A stretch of DNA of 64,000 nucleotides, taken from Leptasterias polaris. Lineage: Eukaryota > Echinodermata > Asteroidea > Forcipulatida > Asteriidae. The stretch is from NCBI GenBank assembly GCA_037783415.1, contig JAZGTN010000028.1:3978501-4042500 (forward strand), given 5' to 3'. The position numbers and the translations under genes are program-made. Below, one piece after another: positions 11,101 to 23,100 of the stretch. The notes beneath the pieces were generated by a model, which searched no databases, was not told the DNA's origin, and saw nothing but the letters and a program-made list of their open reading frames with translations. How positions within the stretch are numbered: the first letter of the stretch is position 1; every line of letters begins with the position of its first letter.

Positions 11101-14100
11101 CGCTTCAGCGAGTATTGTAGAAGATGAGGAAGAGCTGATGGAAATTAGCCTTCCCCCAGTCAAACAAACCGAGAGTCAGGTTGATGTTACTATATGTGAC
11201 AGCAGATCAGAACTTGAGCAAAATGAAATTCGGGAACTATTGCATGATTGTGCCGATGTTCTCAATGATTTGCCTGGTCGCACTACTTTGATAGAACATA
11301 CTGTCAATTTAACTACCACAGATCCTGTACGTAGTAAAGCGTATCCTGTGCCCTACTCATTGCAACAGATAATTAGAGATGAAATCGAGGCTATGTTAAA
11401 GTTGGGCATAATTGAGAAATCCGAGTCGCCCTATGCATCTCCAATTGTAATTGTGAAAAAGCGGGATGGTACTAATCGATTCTGTATAGACTACCGTAGA
11501 CTCAACAAGATAACAGTTTTCGATCCTGAGCCTATTCCGAACATTGAAGATATCATGAGTAAAGTAGGCAAGGCGAAGTATTTCACCAAACTAGATTTGA
11601 CAAAAGGGTATTGGCAAATCCCTCTAGCTGACCATGATAAATCTAAGAGTGCATTCATAACTGCAGAGGGGCTATATCAATTTAATGTGTTGCCTTTTGG
11701 TATGATTAATGCGCCAGCCGTATTCACTCGCATGATGCGAAGGTTATTAGGTGGTCAGAATAATGTGGTGCATTATATTGATGATGTATTGATATTTAAT
11801 GAAACTTGGCAAGATCATTTAAAATCACTCAAGCGTGTATTAGAAAGCTTACGTAATGCAGGGCTCACTGCAAAACCTAGTAAGTGTGAGATTGCATTTG
11901 AGTCAGTAAAGTTCTTAGGACATGTGGTTGGTAATGGTGTGATTAAACCACAGCAAGATAAAGTGAAACTTGTACTTGAGTCAAAGCGTCCAGAAACAAA
12001 GAAACAAGTGCGTTCTTTTATTGGCTTGGCGAATTACTATCGCAAGTTTGTTCCTAACTTTGCAGCGATAGCCGCGCCAATCACCGACTTGACGAAGAAA
12101 GGGCAGCCTAATCGTGTACAGTGGAGCAAATCGCAGGAAACCGCGTTCAACACGTTGAAAACGCGCCTTGTGTCTGCACCTATTCTACGATTACCTGACC
12201 CTAGCAAACCATACATATTGCGCACAGATGCGTCTGATGTGGGCATAGGTGCCGTTTTGATGCAGATGGACGATGGTGTGAAATTCCCAGTGTGTTACGC
12301 AAGCAGAAAGCTTTTGCCGCGTGAAGCAGCGTATGCTGTAATTGAAAGGGAATGTCTCGCCCTGGTGTGGGCAGTACAGAAGTTTCATGTATATTTGTAC
12401 GGAACAGAGTTTGTACTAGAAACTGATCATCATCCGTTGGTCTATCTAGCCGAGAGTCGTGTAAATAATAGTCGACTCATGCGTTGGGCGCTGGGCTTAC
12501 AGCCATACCGATACCTTGTTAAGGCTATCAAAGGGTCGGACAATTTTGGTGCAGATTATCTGAGTAGATGCCCCACAGAGGAATAGGGGCTTCAGTAATT
12601 TGTAGGATGTTGTAAAGCAAATAAATATTTGCGGTAATTTGTAAATAAGTGAATTAATATTTAGTAGGAATTAAGTAGTAATTTTCTTGATAAGGGAGTG
12701 ATGTAACAAACAGATTGAAAATTACTTCTTTACTTTTGTTTTGCTCGGCCGTTCAGTAGGAAAACTATAGGGGTCAGCCGAGAGGTCTGAATGGAGCACC
12801 TATGAGTTGCGTCATTGTGGTCGGGGCTCATTCAACTAATTTGGGCAGCTTTCTAAGTTTGTATGGGATACTTTAACTGAGGTTTCTTTGAGCTGAGAGT
12901 TGTATGGAATCGGGATTAATGTTCATGGGTTAAGAATGTGCCTAACTATTGTGTTGGTTGTGAGGGGCATATAAAAACCAGGGAGTGTTTCTCCTCGGGG
13001 AGTTTTACGTTGCGGGTGCTGAAGGGTGCGTCTCGCCGGGTGGGTGTAACCAACGGACAGGTGTCAGCGCTGAGGCTGCCGCAATTACAGCCGCCGTACT
13101 TCGAGAGTCGGCGACTCCAGAGTTAGTGGGTCTAGAGTCCGTGGTGTGGAGGCCCATGCCGTAAAGTCACCGTAGCAGCGTAAATCCTCCCGAGAATTCC
13201 AGACCTGAAGTTTGGCTTCGTCGAAGCCGAAGGCCTTGTAAGTATAATTTATAATAATTATACTTAAATCATTTGGGCATGTTGAAGTCACTTGTGCACT
13301 TCATTGGTGTAATATATCGGTGTATTTTTGCTGAGGTAAAATGCTTTAATTAGACAGTTAGGAAGTTTGGTATTTGTATAATGCTTTGGCTGTGCATTCT
13401 GTGACAATGATATTGTAAGTATGTGAAATAATATATTTTCACAGGGGTTTCCGTATAACACCACCTCCTTGGGCGTGGTCGTGACGACTCGTGGGACGTC
13501 TGCCGATGGTGATAGGGCGGGGTCTACCTTTTTCTGTGACGTGATTCTTTACTTTGGAATGCGGGGACGACGTAGTTTTTCATGTACTTTGATATTGTAT
13601 TAAAGCGAGCTATGTATGATACTCTTCATTGTACTAAATGGTTAAAAGCTGTACTGGAATGTGAAAGTTCCCGAGCGAAGGGGGTCTATGCACCTTGGGT
13701 TATATTTATTAAATACTTTAGTTATACATATTTGTTAATCTCAAACTGTTTCCATTGGTTTCCTGTTCTTGTATTGAGTTGACTGTCATTATTGGTCTGA
13801 GTGGAGTGGCACAAGGGTCTACTCTGCGACACCTACTCAATTCTCGACTTATCACAACTACTCGATTCTCTATCCATCACACTTACTCAATTCTTAGTCC
13901 ATCACACTTACTCAATTCTCAATCCATCAAAACTACTGTACTCAATTCTCGATCCATCAAAACTACCGTGCTCAATTCTCGACTTATCACAACTACTCGA
14001 TTCTTAGTCCATCACACCTACTCAATTCTCTATCCATCACACTTACTCAATTCTCTATCCATCACACTTACTCAATTCTCAATCCATCAAAACTACCGTA

Positions 14101-17100
14101 CTCAATTCTCGACTTATCACAACTACTCGATTCTTAGTCCATCACACCTACTCAATTCTCTATCCATCACACTTACTCAATTCTCTATCCATCACACTTA
14201 CTCAATTCTCTATCCATCAAAACTACTGTACTCAATTCTCGATCCATCAAAACTACCATACTCAATTCTCGACTTATCACAACTACTCGATTCTTAGTCC
14301 ATCACACTTACTCAATTCTCTATCCATCACACTTACTCAATTCTCTATCCATCACACTTACTCAATTCTCTATCCATCACACTTACTAAATTCTCAATCC
14401 ATCAAAACTACCGTACTCAATTCTCGACTTATCACAACTACTCGATTCTTAGTCCATCACACTTACTCAATTCTCTATCCATCACACCTACTCAATTCTC
14501 GACTTATCACAACTACTCAATTCTCTATCCATCACACTTACTCAATTCTTAGTCCATCACACTCAATTCTCAATCCATCAAAACTACTGTACTCAATTCT
14601 CGATCCATCAAAACTACCGTGCTCAATTCTCGACTTATCACAACTACTCGATTCTTAGTCCATCACACCTACTCAATTCTCTATCCATCACACTTACTCA
14701 ATTCTCTATCCATCACACTTACTCAATTCTCAATCCATCAAAACTACCGTACTCAATTCTCGACTTATCACAACTACTCGATTCTTAGTCCATCACACCT
14801 ACTCAATTCTCTATCCATCACACTTACTCAATTCTCTATCCATAGTGTTAGCCAGAGGGGTGTCTGGGTGTCTTTTGGACGCCCTGTTTTAAATTTGGAC
14901 ACCCTGTTTCATCTGTCATTTACATGTAAATGTATTGTAAGTGAACAATTTGGACACCCAGTTTTTAAATTTCCAGCAGATTTGGACACCCTTTTACCAA
15001 ATCCTGGCTAAAACCTTGTCTCTATCCATCACACCTACTCAATTCTCTATCCATCACACTTACTCAATTCTCTATCCATCACACTTACTCAATTCTCTAT
15101 CCATCACACTTACTCAATTCTCTATCCATCACACTTACTCAATTCTCAATCCATCAAAACTACCGTATTCAATTCTCGACTTATCACAACTACTCGATTC
15201 TTAGTCCATCACACTTACTCAATTCTCTATCCATCAAAACTACCGTACTCAATTTACGATCTATCACAGCTACTCAATAGACTGTGCAAGTCTCGCGCGC
15301 ATTCGAACTTCCGGGACCATAGTGGTCCCAACCATATGGAGTTTTACGTGGGCGAGATTTTGTTTTGTCAACTATTTTAGTTTAACGTAGGTTATGACCT
15401 AGAAAAGTATACATGTTGTTGGGAATGTAATACTAAGTGATAACAAAATATGAAAGTAAAACCAATTCAACAATATAACGAAGAAACCCCAAGAATTAAA
15501 CTTGACCTCAGCTTCCGGTTATTGCAAAAAATTAAGAATTTTGTGCTCACCTTCGATCATAAAACTTACGTAAACGCTTGTTTTGGATACGCAATTATAA
15601 TCGTCAGATGCTGTAATTGCAAAGTAAACCCTTTTCATTGCAGTCTATGGTTGTTGAGGCGTCAGCATCCTCTTTAAACTGCGATACAGGTCCATTTAAG
15701 ACCCGTTTGACCTTCACGAATCCGCGTAAGGGGTTTCTAAAAAGTTAACATCAAATAGGCATCCTTGTCCCAGAGTTTTAATTTTTTTTCCAATAATAAT
15801 ATACACACTATTGTATTTTTTTTTTTCAAAAGCTAAAACTTTTCATAAAATTGTAATGATTTATTTTTGTTCAGATTTTGTCATGAGATATAATTTAAAA
15901 CAAAGATTTAATTTCAGAAATAAAAATGTTCTTTGTTTGACGTGTTTTCTCGTTCGGATACGCGCGAGACTTGCACAGTCTATTCTCAGTCCATCACAAA
16001 CACTCAATTCTCGGTCCATCACAACTACTCAATTCTCGATCCATCTATTCTGCCTCATTAGGGTACAGTAACAAAGTAAATGTAGTCATCATTGTTTCAC
16101 TTTCTCTTGATCCTCAAGGAATCAAGATTATCGGAGGTAAGAGTGAGATTGAAGAAGGGAGGGATTATGGCATCTTCATAAGACGGATTATCCCTGGAGG
16201 ACTAGCTGAACAAAGTGGTATGTAGGTTAAGTTATCTGAACCCAGTTTAGTGATACCTTGCATGTGGAAACACTCATTCCCATGTTTACATCCCTGTGGG
16301 GACTTCTTTTGATGTGAATTCCTTGTGGATCATTTCCCTCTTACGAATTCCCCTGTGAAGACCTTTTGTCCCTATAATGTCTGTGCAAATCTTGTGCACA
16401 TTCTAACATTGGTACCTGCTAAAGCGTGCAAGCTTGTTTTCTTCACACATTAAAGCAATGTACGTGGGACCAAAGTGGTCCCAAAAGAGTTTGAAATGCC
16501 TGTGAAAGCAGGGTCTATTGTCTTAAATCTTCTTTAAGGTAGTAAATATAAATACATATTGCCTGTTTTTTTTGCTGTATTGGTAAAACTGACATATTCT
16601 CTGCAAAACTGCACATTGCTTTGTTTCAGGTCGTCTTTGTGAAGGGGACCAGATTCTCAGTGTGAATGGTGAGAGTTTACTGCGAGTTACCAATGAACAG
16701 TAAGTAAACCTCAGTGCTGTCTTACAAGATACAACCTTTTTACAGTAACTGTTTAGTCTCTGAGAGAGGATCTTGGTTCAAGTTACCCTGTTCATTCCGC
16801 TGGTATGAGATAACTTAAGCCCTGGACATAAACACTTTTTGAAGAAAGTTAAAGATTGACGGAGTTTGAGCCAAAACAGGAATTTAATATATATATTTTT
16901 GTATTGATTTTGTTTATAGGGCAGTCCAGTATCTTCGTAATTCTTCAGCGACCAATAATGTAACCATGGTGATAACAAGGAATACGTCAGTAGCGTGAGT
17001 ATCACAGCTATCTTACAACCCATTATGTAGACTTAGTTCAAGTTGGTTCTCGTGCTGATCTAGTCAGTAATGTAAGAGCTTTTTGTAATGTGTGCCCTGT

Positions 17101-20100
17101 AGTGTAAATTTATTGCCAATCCAGTGCATTGCGGATCGAGAAATGCAGAGTTGATTGGCACATTCCTGGCAAGCGAGGGCATGCAACAAGGTTCTGAAAT
17201 ACAGCTGCGATGTTATGTGGAGTGCATGCAGTGGATATTTATACACACCAGGATGAAAATCAGACTTGGATCAAGTCTACCCATTATGTTACAATCAATC
17301 AATTTATTTAATGGTCATTTTTGAAAATCAACTGTCAACTCATGGATAGTATGGGGATACCCCAGCAACATGCAAGTCATTTTGGATAAAGACACTCCAA
17401 ATCGGTTTGTACATAATAGGTTAGATTGATGTTACAGTCTCGAGCAGTTTCGACCTGGATCAGAAAACATGGCTCAACAATTTCCTGCTTAGCAAAAATG
17501 AGCGGAATACCAGTAAGAAATGGTACATGTGAAATTAAATTTTAGCTGATTACCTTATTCTGTTAGGCATATTACTTGCGCTTAGCCATTTTTTGTGCTT
17601 AAGCGGCCTTATGAAATTGGGCTCTTGGTACAAACCCTTCATGATTTACAGGTGTTATAAATGATTGATAAGAAGAAAAAAAATATCATTGTTTTATTTT
17701 AGTCTGAAAGCTTACTGATTATGAAGTTCATACAGAACCATTTTTTTCCCGGTGGAACATTTCCCTCTGACATACAGCCATATACAAGAAAATTGTATCT
17801 GGAAACCCCCCACCCCCCCCCCCCCCCCCCCAAAAAAAAACTAACAAAAACAGCTGATTTCAGTTGTTACAACCCAAATTGAGGTATGGGTGTTTACATG
17901 CTGAAGATTATGCATGGTTTTTCACTGTTTTCTTCTGACTCACAGTCACACATCGGATTAACCCTAACCATGCTAAATGCAACAATATGCACCAAATGGT
18001 AATAGTTGTTGTAATCTGTTGCATTTGGCAGTCAACTGAGATGTCATTCTTTGACTGAATTTGTTGCATTCAGCAGTCAAGTGACTTCATATTGGTGTTG
18101 CATTTTGTTGTATTTGGCAGTCAACTCGAATTCATACCTTGATGGAATTTGTTGCATTTAGCAGCAAAGTGATTTTACTTGTTACTTAAGCTCTAAATCA
18201 TGCCTCATTATGCAATTGTATGTAAACTTAGAGCTTGGGTGCTTCCATTGTTTCTGAACAAAGCAGCCACACACCACATGAAGAATGACTTGGATATTGT
18301 TGCATTTGGCAGAGTTCATGGTCCCACATATTAGCCAAGTCACCACTACACTTATGTGCATACTGTTGCATTTAGCAGGGCAAACACCCTTGCTCAATCC
18401 TAACACAAACAACATGCCTGCGCAAATCCCTTGTTGCATTTTGTTGCATATGGCATGGTTCTCATTTCAACTGTGTTGCATTCTGTTGTATTTGGCAGGG
18501 TATGTAGAGGGACCCTAATGGGGGTATGTAGAGGGACCCTAATGGGGGTATGTAGAGGGACCCTAATGGGGGTATGTAGAGGGACCCTAATGGGGGTATG
18601 TAGAGGGACCCTAATGGGGGTATGTAGAGGGACCCTAATGGGGGTATGTAGAGGGACCCTAATGGGGGTATGTAGAGGGACCCTAATGGGGGTTAGGGTT
18701 AAGCCCAAATATTCACAGGGTTATTATTTCATTTATTTGGTTGATCACACAAAATATGAACACTCCGACCAGCTCTACTAATCCTGTATAAAGTCACAAG
18801 ATGTTGCTGTGTCGAGTTCAAGAAAATCAACCAAGCTTTTTGCCCCTTTTTTTCTTTACAGACACAAATTTTCATTACTGTTAGAAAGTCAACTTGCCAA
18901 TACAAGAAACACTTTCAACTTGGATTCACAGTCAGTTTCCTCAGATCAAGCATCTGATGGCCACGATCGAGGTGAGTTAATGATAAGTGGCTACAGCTAC
19001 ATCAGTGAATCTGTCTATAGTACAGCATTACCATTGAAGCCAACAGCCACAGCCACTGATGCTAAATTCAGCTGCAATTTGCAATTATCCACGGTCATCT
19101 TTAAGGTTTTAGTAATTACGTTTGTTCTAGATCACATTAGCGAACTAATGACAAACACTTTTTAACGATTACTAACAACTTCATCATTTAATGGTTTAAC
19201 GATTCATCATTGAAACTATGTCAGCACAATCCAGGCAAGGTTTTAGCCAGGATTTGGTAAAAGGGTGTCCAAATCTGCTGGAAATTTAAAAACTGGGTGT
19301 CCAAATTGTTCACTTACAATACATTTACATGTAAATGACAGATGAAACAGGGTGTCCAAATTTAAAACAGGGTGTCCAAAAGACACCCAGACACCCTTCT
19401 GGCTAACACTATGAATCCAGGACGCAAACAAATTACACAAGGAATCAGTGAGGAGATTTTTAAATAATGTTCGGTTTGATTTTTTGCCGATATGGCCAAA
19501 AAACTAAGACTTAAATTTTAAATAGCAGATTCGAGTTATAGGCCTCCATATATAAGGTATTGCATGAAGAAATCCGTCATTGACATGCGGTGGCTAATTA
19601 AAAACTAAAAATGAATTATTGTCTGGATGCCAAAATTGTTTCACATCTATCAGCCATGTACAAACAATTTTGCACGTTTGTATTTGTGCATTGCCCGTGG
19701 CATATGCAAAATTAAGTCAATGTTTTTCATTTTGAAACGGCATCATCTGTCTCAAAATTCGCTCAGTAAAAATTCACAAAAAATTGGTCCAAGACAAAAA
19801 ACTTTACACATTTTCAAGGGAAAGTACACGAATGTTTGATTTAAAAAAAATATATAAACAAACTTTTATAAGTAGAAAATATTGTTTTATAATTTTCTGC
19901 TGAGCAAAAATGAGCCGCATACCAGTCACAGACTGTACATGTGACATTGCATTTTGGCTGGTAACCTGATTCTAATAAGTATAATTTATTATGCTTTAGC
20001 AACCCTTTTTGTACTTTAAATCTGCTCTATGAAATTGGCCCCAGGATGGTAAGTTTTCAATAGAAACACCATTCACATACCTGCCAACTGTTCAAATTTA

Positions 20101-23100
20101 ATTGGAATTGTTCAGTTTTTTGAGATTACAGGCCGCAAAAAATCAGAACATTCCTATTTCTGACAATGACAGCAATGAAAAAGATGAAAAAGTTGTGGCA
20201 AAAGAGGACGCCATTTGCTTGCAACAGTAGAGATACTCTTATGGGATGCAATGATTTTTGTGTCTCTATCTGTGGACTCGTAAAACTGGTGTACCTATTT
20301 CTGAGGTTTCAATGTTGGCAGGTATGTAAACAGTTTTTCAAATTCGACAGTCAAATCCTCGAACTATCAATCGTTTTTCTTTTTTACTTCAAAGCTCCAA
20401 GACGTTGGTCATCACAGAGAGAAAGAACCTCCACCCAGTCTCCATCTCCAAGTGTAATTTCCTCTTCAGCACCTGGAGACCTCAGTCCTGAGTCTGCTAA
20501 TATAATGTAAGTAAGATCTAACCACTTTGTCAAGGGGTTTCTAAATACAGGAAGGGTCCACTCGTAAATGGTTCTCAAGTAAGCCAAACAGTTGATTGGC
20601 AGGGGGGGGGGGGGGAGGGGGGGTGTTGGAAATCTCAGAACCTAGCACCTCTAATCTCTAGGAGCTACTTGGGAATTATTTTAAAAGTCTGCTAACGCTA
20701 TGTGCAGGATCTAGTTTCCTACTCAAGATGTTGGTTTTTATAACTCTTGGCAGTTGTTAAACGAATAAAGCAGAAAATGCATAATATTTAAATTCAATTT
20801 CACTTTGTCTGAACATTTTGTGGGATTTTAGATGGTTACTTATTTGTGCTATACAAAAGTTTGTTATTTTTGTTCCAGGGTACCAAATGCGCGTGAGATT
20901 TTTATAAATAAGCTGAGTGGTCTAGGGCTGAGTATAGCAGGAGGTATCGATCGTTCTGATGGGCCATCAATATACATTCAAAATGTTCATCAAGATGGAG
21001 ATTGTTTCAGGGTAAGTTGTGCTCATTATTTTTATCGCACAAGCGCGAGTGGAATACTGTGTCCCATATCCAACAAGGCCTTACACAGATGTGCTAAATT
21101 TGTCCGTAATCCACGAGCACATGTGTGGTTACAAATTAGTAAACTTGACGTGCAGCTTAAAAAACGCAATACACAGAGTAAGAGTGTATTAACTAATTTA
21201 AATGCACAAGCATGAGTGAAATACAGGAAACGTACATCGCTTCTGCGTCCCATATCCAATGAGGCAGTACACAAATGGGCTATATTTGTTTGTATTCCTC
21301 GAGCGTGCATGTGATAAAAAAAATTATCTTCGAGTAAAATTGACGCACAGCTAAAAATAATGTATTACGCAGAGTTAGAGCTGCGCAATGCGCAGGATGT
21401 GATATGGACCCTTACACTGTTGTTGCCATAGATTGACCGATCTAAAACGAGGAATCGTTTGCTTGAAGTCAAAGTTTGTTTTTGATCTGGATGTCATATC
21501 TTTAAGAAGTTAGATTTTTCCAGAAAGCTAATAATAAATAGAAATAGCATTGAATTTGAATTTTTTACTTGTCAAAATTTTTTCTTTGGGGTGTACAAAC
21601 CTATATTTTAGCTGTCCAATGATGTCATATTCCAAATTTCCCTCTGGAAGAGTATTAAATAAAATGACATTGTACACCTCTGTAACGTGAGGTTTAGACT
21701 TGTAATTTTCCCCCCGTTTCATGAGGACTCTATCTGTTGGAAAATGAGTGCATCACAAAACTCAATTGACCTTAGCGACCCTCTTTAACACTTTGATTGA
21801 CAACCACAAGAAGATTGTTTTACATTTACAAATGTTCCAAATCTTGATTCAGGACGGTCGGTTGAGAGTCGGTGATCGTCTTTTGTCCGTTAACGGAGAA
21901 TCCTTGACAGGTCTCACTAATGAAGTAGCTGTGAGGATCCTAACTCGAGAATCACTCAGGTAATACATACATCCATATTTTCTAGGGGGTGTATATAGGT
22001 TTCTGTTATTTGGTCTTGGGTTATATGTACAACCCTGTATTCCATTATTGTGCCATGCTTAACTAAAAGTTGCTTTTACAATAAGGCCATATCTGAGTTG
22101 GCGGCTACAGCTGTGGCAACGACTGTTGCTAAGAATGTTGCTAAGGACGTCCTTTACTCCAACGCATGATGACCTGGCGATCCAATTCAGTAGACGCCAA
22201 TTCAGACATGGCCTTGTAGTAGTAATAACAGGAAATTTATAAAGAGCCTTTATCTGCAGCTCCCTGGAAAGTTTGCAGCTTGCACTGCCAAATATGCATC
22301 GATCTAAAACAATCTCAAGAATCATCTCTGCCCTCAAAAGTATCCATGTACTCCTGGGTGAAGAGAAGCATTTAGAGTAAGTGTCTTGCTCAAGTTGTGT
22401 CATGATGTACTCTGCGTTTTATCTTTGCAGAAGTGACATAAGTACCCTTCGACTTGCCTACATTCCTGGTGGTTCTCCCATGATGCATCACAGTCATCCG
22501 CCTCGGCAAACGCCTAGTTCCAGCTACGCATCTTCCCCCAGCTCAAATCCATCACCTCAACGGTACCCAGCTGGTCTTGGTAACCAGCCTTCCCAAGGGT
22601 TACCGTACACTGGGATAAGCCACCCACTACCTAGTAGACAGTCGCCACATGGGGGTGTAGGGTTGCATCCCTCACCCCAGATGGGATTGTCAGCAACAAA
22701 TGGTCATGACCGAGGCAGTGGATTAGTCTCTCCACAAGCAGTTAACCAGTCCACGTCACCACCATTGTATGGACAGGCAATGATCAACGGTTACCCATTA
22801 TCAGGTAAGACTTAATACTCTGTAATTGACCCATCCTTAAAGGCAAAGTATACCGCTGGTTTTCTGGAACCGTTCGATTGTTTCAAACCTATATAAATGT
22901 TGATGTATACAATAAAAGTAACCTGTGAAAATTTCATTTTAAAAGGTGGTTGCGTTTTTGAGAAATATCGTTTCTCAGATTCAAATTTTGGGGCATAAAA
23001 TCTGCTATCTTTTTTACATAACCACATTGCTTCGAAGTGAAATGTGTCTCAAAATGCTTTATACTATCGTAAACTGCTGTAGGCTTCTGACCAATAAGTT

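Larger units (their letters stand above)
6895..13831 (+). mobile_element. Ty3/gypsy-type LTR retrotransposon of the Gmr1-like group, full length
   Basis: It has 1,130-bp LTRs at 6895-8024 and 12702-13831 (tgtaac...gcgaca). The 5-bp target duplication is cctac at 6890-6894 and 13832-13836. A primer-binding site follows the 5' LTR, a purine-rich tract precedes the 3' LTR, and one uninterrupted gag-pol ORF lies between. The domain order is gag, protease, integrase, RT, RNase H, with integrase before RT, the arrangement known for Gmr1-like deuterostome elements. The element lies in the same orientation as the host gene, in intron 2. No break was found, so it looks potentially autonomous. There is no envelope ORF. 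Confidence 0.93.

Noticed and set aside
12587..12688. Envelope gene between RNase H and the 3' LTR
   Set aside because: Only ~100 bp lie there. No second ORF exists, so the element is not retrovirus-like in that respect.
18498..18690. CRISPR array
   Set aside because: The units are contiguous with no spacers, the genome is animal, and no cas genes exist.
18400..18708. Frame with tandem TPIRVPLH peptide repeats
   Set aside because: Product of the 24-bp intronic tandem repeat, with no start context or flanking exon.
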